The notes beneath the pieces were generated by a model. That model made no database searches and had not been told where the DNA came from. It was given only the letters and a program-made list of their open reading frames with translations. A program made the translations under genes and the position numbers. From the NCBI GenBank assembly GCA_946997275.1, contig CAMPUN010000016.1, positions 1-10,728 on the forward strand: a stretch of 10,728 nucleotides of DNA, given 5' to 3'. Source of the stretch: an uncultured Porphyromonas sp. (GTDB lineage Bacteria; Bacteroidota; Bacteroidia; Bacteroidales; Porphyromonadaceae). This document shows positions 1-6,598 of the stretch, piece by piece (positions within the stretch are counted from its first letter, which is position 1; every line of letters starts with the position of its first letter).

Positions 1-45
1 TATCTCCTGAGAGATGTAGAGTACTTTCTTATCTTTGGCAGCCAT
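1..45 (-). CDS. 5' end of a probable glycogen/starch synthase (glycosyltransferase), cut by window edge
   Basis: Only the first 15 codons are present: an ATG at 43-45 reading MAAKDKKVLYISQEI. A lysine-rich start followed by KVLYISQEI matches, from memory, the N-terminus of Bacteroidetes ADP-glucose-type glycogen/starch synthases (GT5-like N-terminal domain, about 270 residues), where this strand leads into the nucleotide-sugar-binding fold. The preceding bases on the minus strand (AAAGCAAATCACACT) are A-rich without a Shine-Dalgarno sequence, as is usual in this phylum, and a promoter-like element lies 24 bases upstream. The gene is separated from the operon above it by 242 non-coding bases, so it is probably transcribed on its own. 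The product call rests on a very short stretch; another protein beginning with a Rossmann-type strand is possible. That a minus-strand gene starts here is more certain than its product. Confidence 0.5.
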   Translation of the reverse strand, partial: MAAKDKKVLYISQEI

Positions 46-69
46 AGTGTGATTTGCTTTCGTTCCCTA

Positions 70-77
70 CAAAGATA
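70..77 (-). promoter_or_regulatory. Candidate Bacteroidetes -7 promoter element
   Basis: The minus strand reads TATCTTTG, an exact match to the TAnnTTTG consensus of the Bacteroidetes primary sigma factor. It lies 24 bases upstream of the ATG at 43-45, which would give a short leader of roughly 15-20 bases. No clear TTTG-type -33 element is seen at the expected spacing of about 19-21 bases, so the assignment rests on the -7 match and its position. Confidence 0.45.
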
Positions 78-80
78 GTG

Positions 81-98
81 AAAAACGGCGACACCACC
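81..98 (-). terminator. Weak intrinsic terminator candidate after the patatin gene
   Basis: On the minus strand, GGTG (98-95) can pair with CGCC (90-87) around a GTGT loop, with one G-U pair, and is followed by one G and then five T residues (85-81). The stem is only four pairs, so on its own it is weak. Bases 90-98 are also one arm of the longer inverted repeat that starts at the patatin stop codon, which could give a competing fold. Its position, downstream of the operon and just before the next promoter-like element, is right for a terminator. Confidence 0.25.
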
Positions 99-289
99 CG
101 CACCTAACCCATCCACCTCAGGGCTGACGCATCATAACCACTCCCCTAGGAGCTACACAGGACGATAACCGAGGAGTGTGTGGAGCGAGCCTCACTACGT
201 AGCGCTACAGCCCGACTCTGAGTACTCAAAGATTCACGAGGATTCGGACTTCTCCCGAGGTCGGATCCGGTAGGTCTAGCGGTGGTGTC
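90..289. repeat. Imperfect inverted repeats (about 34 bp) bounding the intergenic region
   Basis: The plus strand at 90-123 and the reverse complement of 254-289 share blocks in the same order: GACACCACC (9/9), then ACCTA, ATCC, ACCTC and GGG, separated by 0-5 unmatched bases. The right arm starts inside the patatin stop codon and the left arm ends 12 bases before the -7 element. Between them lie further self-complementary sites: CACTCCCC (139-146) against GAGGAGTG (171-178, one G-U pair), CTACGTAG overlapping GTAGCGCTAC (195-208), and TGAGTACTCA (219-228); CGGATCCG (262-269) lies inside the right arm. No coding frame, tRNA or known RNA motif was seen. The segment could be a small non-autonomous element, a structured 3' UTR, or chance similarity in ACC-rich sequence; no flanking target duplication is evident. 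Confidence 0.4.
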
Positions 290-2753
290 AGAAGGCGTAC
301 CCGAGGCTAAAGAAGAAGCGTGAGGCGCGTAGGACGTTGGAGCGACTGAACGAGAGCTTGATAGGACCTATCAGGGAGTCGTAGTCTAGATCGATGCCAG
401 CGCCGTAGAGGAGGTCGCTGTCCTGCAGGTTGGGTGCCTGGATGTCTGCGCCGACACTGATGTGCGGGGTGATGTAGAGGTTCTTGATCGGGGTGTACTG
501 TACGCCTAGATAGAGCGCTGCTAAGTTGTTGACCGGATACTCTCGGTATCGTAGCCCAGAGAAGATGGGCTGATCGTCTAGACCGACATTGGCAAAGCCC
601 CCGAGGTGAAACTTTTGACTTAAGAAGAGGTAACTGTCGAAGTGAAAGCTCTCTCGCCACGGCTTGCCAAGGTCTAGATTGACCCCGCCAAAGAGTCGTC
701 CGTGTAGCGCTACTCTCCGACTCAGGGGTGCAACTAGATGCTCATAGACAGAGAGATGCAAGAGGGGGCCTCGCTGTGGGGATATGCTCTCCTCGGGATT
801 GAGCAGGTTGTGGATCTGCTTCTGGCTCTCCGAGGCATCTGCGGGGAGTGGTGAGAGGGCGTAGGTGTTCTTTAGCGTAAGCTCTGCGGCTAGTGCGAAG
901 TGGTTACCCCGTGTAGCAAAGGTCTTTCGATTCAAGCTGTTTTGCTGGTAAGCTAGATTCATCGTCCAGGTGCCGTGGCGGTAGCTTAGCTTAGGAGGGC
1001 GGTTGGCCTGCATCAGCTGGTTGAACTGATTCATAGGCACCCAGTCAGACGAGGCTGCTTGTGCTGATTCCTTCACCTCTTGGTCAAAAGGTGGACGTGG
1101 TTGCCACACATACATAGAGCCGTACTGGATGCCGAGCGTTACCTGAGACTGTGGCGACAAGGTGTAGCCCATCTTTAGGCCACTGGCGAGGGACGCCTGG
1201 TAGAAGGTGGCCTCCGTCTGGTCCTCTATTTGTGAAAGGTAACGCAGATGAATGTTGTCACAGCGGTCTAGGCGGAGGGAGATGTAAGGGCTGAGCCAGT
1301 AGGAGTAGCCGTTGTCGAGCCACTTGTAGTAGCTAGCGCGTAGCTTAGGGAGCTGAGATATGGCGAGCTTGGCGGAGAGTCGCGAGTTGGGGAGGAGCAG
1401 ATCTCTGAGTGAAGTGTTGAGGATGATGTTTGCCGACTCGTAGGGATCGTAGTAAGCTCCTAGTCGGAGGAGGGCTTGAGGCTTTTTCTTGATAAAGAAG
1501 TGTATCGTGTTGACCTCATGGTCTCCTCTCGTCGAGTCTGCCTCATAGGTGTAGTAGACTTGCGCATAGCGGTTGTAGCCCATCAGCATCTCAATGCGCT
1601 GCTGGAGGAGCTCCACGGAGTCTAGGATAGAGAGATCGTCGCCGATCACACTTTGTATAAACTTTGTCTCAGACTCCTCTAGGGGGCTTCCCCACTGATC
1701 TGAGACTTTGACCTGCTGGATCGGTATAGAGACTTGAGCGGGCTGTCGCCTCTGATAAGTAATGCCCTGGGCGACTTGCCGAGCCTTGAGGGCGATGAGC
1801 TGTGGCAAGAGCTTGTGCGCCTCGACCTCAGCGAGCGCTATGATCCGCTCACGCTGGCTAAAGTCTGCCGAGGTGTAGTCTTTCAGTGCTTGGGAGAAGT
1901 CTAGCATCACATCTACTTGACTGGCTTGACGCTCCACCTCTTTTTTGGTCAGGAGCGCATAGGACTGCAGGATGACATCAATAGGACTATGCTCGAGCTC
2001 CTCCACATTTCGCAGTCTAGCTCCGGTATAACTGCCGATGACGAAGTTGGCTCCCATGGAGCGAACCTCCTCGACTGGGAAGTTACGATCCAAACCTCCA
2101 TCGACGAGTAGCTTACCATCGACCACAGCGGGTGCGAAGAAGGCTGGGATCGCTAAGCTGGCGCGTATGGAAAGTGGCATCGATCCCGAGGTCATCACGC
2201 AGGGGCCTCCCGCTCCGACGTCCGAGGCTACAAGCTGGAGCGGTATCGGCATTTGAGCGTAATCGGTGATATGTCGCACGGGGAAGGTGTAGCGCATCAG
2301 AACCTCCATCAGGTACTGCCCCTCGATGATTGAGGAGGGTGGCTTGGGGATGCCTCGGCGCATGGGAAACTCTAGCGCATAAGTTCCGTAGTCCTCCTTC
2401 TCACACATATCCACCTTGTCGTAAGGTAGCCGATTGCTCAGGATGCGTCCCCAGTCCTCCTGACGGACCAGCTCCTTGATCTCCGTGGCACTATGTCCAG
2501 CCGAGTAAAGCCCAGCGACCACAGCTCCCATGGAGGTGCCAGAGATATAGTCGACCTGTATCTGCAGAGAGTCGATCAGCTCGAGGAGCGCTATATGTGC
2601 TAGTCCCTTAGCGCCTCCTCCGCTCAGCACGACGCCACAGCGCATCTTGAGACTATCGCTAGCGTTGTCGCTTTGCCCCAGCATCTCGATGGGCGTACAG
2701 AGAGCGACAAGAGATAGGATCAAGCTGGTGAGGAGGGCCGATGGTTGTTTCAT
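288..2753 (-). CDS. Patatin-like phospholipase with POTRA-like domain and C-terminal outer-membrane barrel
   Basis: An 821-residue predicted lipid acyl hydrolase tethered to the outer membrane. Residues 1-26 form a signal peptide. The patatin domain (about 38-325) holds the oxyanion loop GGGAKG (45-50), the nucleophile elbow GTSMG (Ser74) and the DGG motif (Asp218) of the Ser-Asp dyad, with the usual SIRASLAIPAFFAP helix before it. Residues about 341-425 look like a POTRA domain. The rest, ending in SLGYAF with a terminal Phe, is an Omp85/bacterial-surface-antigen type barrel. This architecture is known from PlpD and FplA proteins, which are type Vd autotransporter-like phospholipases; here the patatin domain should face the periplasm or be exported. 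All catalytic residues are present. The start is ATG at 2751-2753, 45 bases after the exporter gene, so it is likely the last gene of the operon. Substrate is unknown; the neighbouring lipid-type exporter suggests an envelope-lipid role by inference only. Confidence 0.9.
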   Translation of the reverse strand: MKQPSALLTSLILSLVALCTPIEMLGQSDNASDSLKMRCGVVLSGGGAKGLAHIALLELIDSLQIQVDYISGTSMGAVVAGLYSAGHSATEIKELVRQEDWGRILSNRLPYDKVDMCEKEDYGTYALEFPMRRGIPKPPSSIIEGQYLMEVLMRYTFPVRHITDYAQMPIPLQLVASDVGAGGPCVMTSGSMPLSIRASLAIPAFFAPAVVDGKLLVDGGLDRNFPVEEVRSMGANFVIGSYTGARLRNVEELEHSPIDVILQSYALLTKKEVERQASQVDVMLDFSQALKDYTSADFSQRERIIALAEVEAHKLLPQLIALKARQVAQGITYQRRQPAQVSIPIQQVKVSDQWGSPLEESETKFIQSVIGDDLSILDSVELLQQRIEMLMGYNRYAQVYYTYEADSTRGDHEVNTIHFFIKKKPQALLRLGAYYDPYESANIILNTSLRDLLLPNSRLSAKLAISQLPKLRASYYKWLDNGYSYWLSPYISLRLDRCDNIHLRYLSQIEDQTEATFYQASLASGLKMGYTLSPQSQVTLGIQYGSMYVWQPRPPFDQEVKESAQAASSDWVPMNQFNQLMQANRPPKLSYRHGTWTMNLAYQQNSLNRKTFATRGNHFALAAELTLKNTYALSPLPADASESQKQIHNLLNPEESISPQRGPLLHLSVYEHLVAPLSRRVALHGRLFGGVNLDLGKPWRESFHFDSYLFLSQKFHLGGFANVGLDDQPIFSGLRYREYPVNNLAALYLGVQYTPIKNLYITPHISVGADIQAPNLQDSDLLYGAGIDLDYDSLIGPIKLSFSRSNVLRASRFFFSLGYAF

Positions 2754-2798
2754 ATGATATGTGGGGTAGCTTTTCTAGACACACGGAGGGAGGAGCTT

Positions 2799-4655
2799 TT
2801 ACTCCTTAAACTGTATCTGGTAGAGGTGGGCGTAGATCCCGCCACGCTCGAGTAGCTCCTCGTGGGTGCCCTGCTCGACGATCTGCCCCTCCTGCATGAC
2901 GCAGATGAGGTCGGCGTGCATGATCGTGGAAAGGCGGTGGGCGATGACGATGGTGGTGCGGTCGCTGACGAGGCGCTGGATGGCCTCCTGGACTAGTTGC
3001 TCGGAGACATTATCGAGCGCCGAGGTTGCCTCGTCGAGGATGAGGATGGGCGAGTCCTTGAGCAGGGCTCGTGCTATGCTAAGTCGCTGGCGCTGCCCGC
3101 CACTGAGCTTGCTACCGCCGTCGCCAATGTTGTACTCCATCCCCTCGGGGAGCTGATCGATGAACTCAGTCGCATTGGCTGCCTCGGCAGCGGTGCGTAC
3201 CTCCTCGTCGCTGACGGGGCGCTCCATGCCGAAGGTGATGTTGTTGCGGATCGTATCGTTGAAGAGGATTGGCGTCTGATTGACGTATCCTATCAGGTCG
3301 CGCAGGTCGCTCGCCCTGACTTGTCGTATGTCTGTACCGTCGATGGTGATGCGCCCTGAGGTGACGTCGTAAAAGCGTGGCAAGAGATCCACGAACGTAC
3401 TCTTTCCCGCGCCAGAGGCTCCCACGAGTGCGATCATTTGACCTTTAGGTATGGTGAGCGAAAGGTTGCGCAGTACCCACGGCTCTTGATAGCGGAAGGA
3501 GACATCTTCGTAAGAGATGCTCTGGTCAAAGGTGACGGGTAGAGGCTCCGCGGGGTCTGTGATCCGCTCGGGGTACTCGAGGATAGCCTGTATACGCGTC
3601 ATGGAGGCTAGCCCCTTTTGGATAGAGTAGGAGGCGCGGCTGAGCTCTTTGGCAGGATTGATGATGCTGTAGAAGATGACGAGGTAGTAGATAAAGGCGT
3701 CGGCCGTGACGCTACTACTGCCGGCGAAGATCAGGTTGCCGCCATACCAGAGGATGATGGCGATGGCGGTGGTGCCGAGGAACTCGCTCATGGGGTGCGC
3801 TAAGCCTTGACGAGCATAGACCCGAGAGACGGTACGCCGATACTGTTCGTTGGCGGAGGTGAAGCGGTGAGAGATCTGTTGCTCCGCATTGAAAGCCTTG
3901 ATGATGCGCAGACCCGAGAGGGTCTCCTCGACCATGCTCATGAGTCGTCCCCACTGCGTCTGCCCCTCGAGGCTGTCTCGCTTGAGGCGCTTGCCTACGA
4001 CTCCCATGATGTAGCCCGCTATCGGCAGGACGATGAGGACGAAGAGGGTGAGCTCCCAGCTGATCGCAAAGAGCGCCACGAGGTATATGAGGATGAGGAT
4101 GGGGTTCTTGATGAGGCTCTCTAGGATGCCAATGATGGAGTACTCGATCTCGGCGACATCTCCAGAGAAGCGTGCGAGGAGGTCGCCTTTGCGCTCTTCG
4201 CTAATCAACGAAATTGGTAGCCGAAGGAGCTTGGCATTGAAATCATTGCGTAGATCTCGGACCACGCCTGTACGGATCGGCACGAGCATATAGATGCCAC
4301 CGTAGGTGACGCCCACCTTGATGAGCGTCATAACGATGAGGTAGATGCAGAGGAGGAAGAGCGTGCGGGAGGGACCGTACTGCTGAATGAGCTGGGAGAC
4401 GTAGTAGTTGAAGTTGCCCACGATGTAGTCTACAGCTACGCTCCAGTCTGATGGGCGTAACCAGTTGATGCTGTCGAGCGTATGGTAGACGGGTGTGGTC
4501 CGCTCCATGCCGAAGAGGATGCGCAGGATCGGCATGATAAGCGAGAAGGCGAGCAGGTTGAGCAGCGCCGAGAGGATATTGGCGATGACGCCACCTGTTA
4601 TGTAGTGGCGGTAGGGGCGGATGTACTTGCCGAAGAGCTTAAGGAATTGTCTCAC
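2799..4655 (-). CDS. MsbA-like ABC exporter (fused membrane and ATPase domains)
   Basis: A 618-residue half-transporter expected to act as a homodimer in the inner membrane. An N-terminal six-helix membrane domain (roughly 20-340) precedes an ATPase domain (about 380-610) with Walker A GASGAGKST (412-420), Q-loop Gln460, signature LSGGQ (517-521), Walker B ILILDE (537-542) and H-loop His573. All catalytic residues are intact. The loop between the first two helices is long (about residues 43-96), which I recall as common in Bacteroidetes MsbA homologs. MsbA proteins flip lipid A-core or other lipids; drug or other lipid substrates cannot be excluded. The start is GTG at 4653-4655: an in-frame TAG at 4671-4673 lies 15 bases upstream and the five codons between offer no other start, and the next internal Met is residue 41. 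No Shine-Dalgarno site is seen. The gene lies 22 bases after the restored-frame stop of the upstream ABC-F gene and 45 bases before the patatin gene. Confidence 0.9.
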   Translation of the reverse strand: MRQFLKLFGKYIRPYRHYITGGVIANILSALLNLLAFSLIMPILRILFGMERTTPVYHTLDSINWLRPSDWSVAVDYIVGNFNYYVSQLIQQYGPSRTLFLLCIYLIVMTLIKVGVTYGGIYMLVPIRTGVVRDLRNDFNAKLLRLPISLISEERKGDLLARFSGDVAEIEYSIIGILESLIKNPILILIYLVALFAISWELTLFVLIVLPIAGYIMGVVGKRLKRDSLEGQTQWGRLMSMVEETLSGLRIIKAFNAEQQISHRFTSANEQYRRTVSRVYARQGLAHPMSEFLGTTAIAIILWYGGNLIFAGSSSVTADAFIYYLVIFYSIINPAKELSRASYSIQKGLASMTRIQAILEYPERITDPAEPLPVTFDQSISYEDVSFRYQEPWVLRNLSLTIPKGQMIALVGASGAGKSTFVDLLPRFYDVTSGRITIDGTDIRQVRASDLRDLIGYVNQTPILFNDTIRNNITFGMERPVSDEEVRTAAEAANATEFIDQLPEGMEYNIGDGGSKLSGGQRQRLSIARALLKDSPILILDEATSALDNVSEQLVQEAIQRLVSDRTTIVIAHRLSTIMHADLICVMQEGQIVEQGTHEELLERGGIYAHLYQIQFKE

Positions 4656-4677
4656 GGGTTGGCTGGCTGACTAATTA

Positions 4678-4960
4678 CTACTGTTGGATCTCCTCCTCGT
4701 ACTCCATAAGGGCAAACTCGGCATCCTCCCACTGCTTGGTAACCTCTTGAAGTTGACCATTGACGAGGGTGTACTGCTCGATAAGCTGAGGGGACGGGGA
4801 GGTCTCGATCTTCTTCTCCAGCTCGGTCTGCTGATCATGTAGCTTGGAGACTTGCTCGCCGAGGGTCTCGGCGGTACGACGTAGGGTGCGCAGTTTCTTT
4901 TGCTGCTCTTTCTGCTGCTGATAGTCGAGGGGCTGGGCTTTGGGCTTTGGCTGCTCGCTG
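4678..4960 (-). pseudogene. Out-of-frame C-terminal coiled-coil of the upstream ABC-F protein
   Basis: Immediately after the ABC-F stop at 4961-4963, the +1-shifted frame is open for 94 codons to a TAG at 4678-4680. It encodes a Pro/Lys/Gln-rich linker (SEQPKPKAQPLDY), then a charged helical stretch with QQQKEQQKKLRTLRR, SKLHDQQTELEKKIE and a final WEDAEFALMEYEEEIQQ. That is the composition and layout of the C-terminal coiled-coil of YheS/YdiF/Uup-type ABC-F proteins, which in YheS ends in a similar acidic segment around a conserved Trp. There is no ATG, GTG or TTG in this frame between its upstream TGA (5029-5031) and the coiled-coil, so it does not look like a separate gene. Joining it to the ATPase part by skipping one base gives 639 residues, close to the 637 I recall for E. 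coli YheS. It may be a recent loss of the tail, a sequencing or assembly error, or programmed frameshifting. Confidence 0.8.
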
Positions 4961-6598
4961 TTAACCGTTGGTTGAGGGCTGTTGGTTAAGCTCTTCGTGG
5001 AGGGTGGCGAGGTAGCCGTCGAGGCCGTTCATGCACTCCCGTACGGCACCATGGCCGAAGGAGAAGATGCGGTCGACGAGCCCCGAGAGGAAGTAGCGGT
5101 CGTGCGAGACGACGATGACGGTCCCGGGGAAGGCTGCGATGGCTCGCTTGAGGATCTCTTTGGTTCGAATGTCCAGGTGGTTCGTCGGCTCATCGAGGAT
5201 GAGCAGGTTGGCTGGCTCTAGGAGCATCTGCATGATGGCGACACGAGCGCGCTCGCCACCACTGAGCACGCTGATCGGCTTGTCGGCCACCTCCCCGCCA
5301 AAGAGGAAGGCACCCAGCATGTCATTGATATGTAGTCTCATGTCGCCACGCGCCAAGCTGTCGATGGCATCACGGATAGTCTGATTAGCGGGTAGCTCCT
5401 GCGCTCTATTCTGAGAGAAGTATGCGATCTCTACGCCGTGTCCTATCTGGAGCTTGCCGGTGTACTCCTCTTGTACCATGATACAGCGCATGAGGGTTGA
5501 CTTACCAGAGCCGTTCTTCCCAACGAAGGCGACCTTTTCGCCACGCTTGATGGTCATCGATACGTCGCGTAGCACGGAGAGGGAGCCGTAGCTCTTGTCT
5601 AGGTCCTCGATGATGACGGGATAGTCGCCACTGCGCCCTGCCATCGGGAAGGCAAAGTTGATGTGCCGTGTGTCTATCTCGTCGAGCTCGATCTCCTCGA
5701 TCTTGTCTAGCTGCTTGATGCGGCTCTGCACCTGTGCGCTCTTCGTCGGCTTGTAGCGAAAGCGCTCGACGAAGGACTCGATGTCTTGGATCTTCTTCTG
5801 CTGATTCTCGTAAGCTCGCTTCTGCTGCTCCAGACGCTCCTCACGTAGCGTGACGTAGTGGCTATAAGAGGTCTTGTAGTCGTAGATGCGTCCCAGCTCG
5901 ATCTCGATGGTGCGGTTGGTGACGTTGTCGAGGAAGGTGCGGTCGTGCGAAACGAGCAGGAGCGTGACCCCACGGGCGATGAGGAAGTGCTCGAGCCAGT
6001 CGATGGACTCGATATCTAGGTGGTTCGTCGGCTCATCGAGGAGGAGCAGATCGGGATTGCTCAGCAGCACCTTCGCCAGCTCGATACGCATACGCCATCC
6101 GCCCGAGAACTCGCGGGTCGGTCTGTCAAAGTCGCTCCGCTCGAAGCCTAGTCCGAGGAGCGTCCGCTCCATCTCGGCAAGGTACTGCGACGGGTGGTGC
6201 ATCTGTATCAGATCGGTGAGATGTCCGTGGCGCTCGATCAACTCTAGGTACTCAGGCGAGTCGTAGTCCGTGCGGGTCGCCAGCTCTTCGCTCAGGCGGT
6301 CGTACTGATCATTGAGCGACTGCACATCCTTAAAGACTTCCTCAACCTCCGCCCGCAGGGTGGTGTGGTCGACCAACTCTTTGACCTGTGGCAGATAACC
6401 TATCGAAAGGTCTCGGGGACGGCTGACGGTACCACTCGTAGGTTGCTCGATGCCGACGAGGATCTTCATCAAGGTTGACTTCCCCGCCCCATTATGCCCG
6501 ACAAGTGCGACCCGTTCGCCCTTGCTAATGACAAAGTTGATCGAGTCAAAGAGGAGTTGCTTACCAAAGTCTACCGTAAGGTCTTGAACGGATATCAT
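4961..6598 (-). CDS. ABC-F ATPase, YheS/YdiF type, lacking its C-terminal domain in frame
   Basis: A 545-residue soluble twin-ATPase protein without membrane segments. ATPase domain 1 has Walker A GHNGAGKST (34-42), signature FSGGW (164-168), Walker B LLLLDEP (184-190) and the SHD switch (217-219). A P-site tRNA interaction-type linker follows (about 250-310: a Gln/Lys-rich helix, then FRYKPTKSAQVQSR). Domain 2 has GKNGSGKST (360-368), LSGGE (445-449), LLILDE (465-470) and SHD (498-500). Both sites look catalytically intact. ABC-F proteins bind the ribosomal E site and act on stalled or misset peptidyl-tRNA; some give antibiotic resistance, but nothing here points to that over a housekeeping role. 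The FSGGWRMR motif and the linker resemble YheS. The reading frame ends at TAA just after the second ATPase domain (LHEELNQQPSTNG), while a matching coiled-coil tail lies directly downstream in the +1 frame. The ATG (6596-6598) shares its A with the TGA of the TPR gene, implying translational coupling. Confidence 0.9.
   Translation of the reverse strand: MISVQDLTVDFGKQLLFDSINFVISKGERVALVGHNGAGKSTLMKILVGIEQPTSGTVSRPRDLSIGYLPQVKELVDHTTLRAEVEEVFKDVQSLNDQYDRLSEELATRTDYDSPEYLELIERHGHLTDLIQMHHPSQYLAEMERTLLGLGFERSDFDRPTREFSGGWRMRIELAKVLLSNPDLLLLDEPTNHLDIESIDWLEHFLIARGVTLLLVSHDRTFLDNVTNRTIEIELGRIYDYKTSYSHYVTLREERLEQQKRAYENQQKKIQDIESFVERFRYKPTKSAQVQSRIKQLDKIEEIELDEIDTRHINFAFPMAGRSGDYPVIIEDLDKSYGSLSVLRDVSMTIKRGEKVAFVGKNGSGKSTLMRCIMVQEEYTGKLQIGHGVEIAYFSQNRAQELPANQTIRDAIDSLARGDMRLHINDMLGAFLFGGEVADKPISVLSGGERARVAIMQMLLEPANLLILDEPTNHLDIRTKEILKRAIAAFPGTVIVVSHDRYFLSGLVDRIFSFGHGAVRECMNGLDGYLATLHEELNQQPSTNG

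Noticed and set aside
307..660. 117-codon minus-strand frame inside the patatin gene
   Set aside because: It is Arg/Pro/Leu/Ser-rich, as expected for an out-of-frame reading of a barrel-coding region, and the patatin frame continues intact to a typical terminal Phe.
2791..2810. AGGAG-TAAAAG-CTCCT hairpin (minus strand) at the exporter stop codon as a terminator
   Set aside because: The stem is five pairs with no T-run after it, and the patatin gene follows within 45 bases, so transcription probably continues.
4368..4529. Long loop between the first two membrane helices of the exporter as a possible inserted domain
   Set aside because: I recall a loop of this size in MsbA homologs across Bacteroidetes, so it is a lineage trait, not an insertion.
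4678..4960. Independent small coiled-coil gene between the ABC-F and exporter genes
   Set aside because: The frame has no usable start codon before the coiled-coil, and the content fits the missing ABC-F tail, so a split gene explains it better.
5177..6044. Near-identical stretches of about 25 bases around 5178-5202 and 6020-6044, with similar ones near 9830 and 10683
   Set aside because: They encode the conserved Walker B LLDEPTN-H/D-LD segment of the ABC-F ATPase domains. Protein conservation explains them; they are not mobile repeats.
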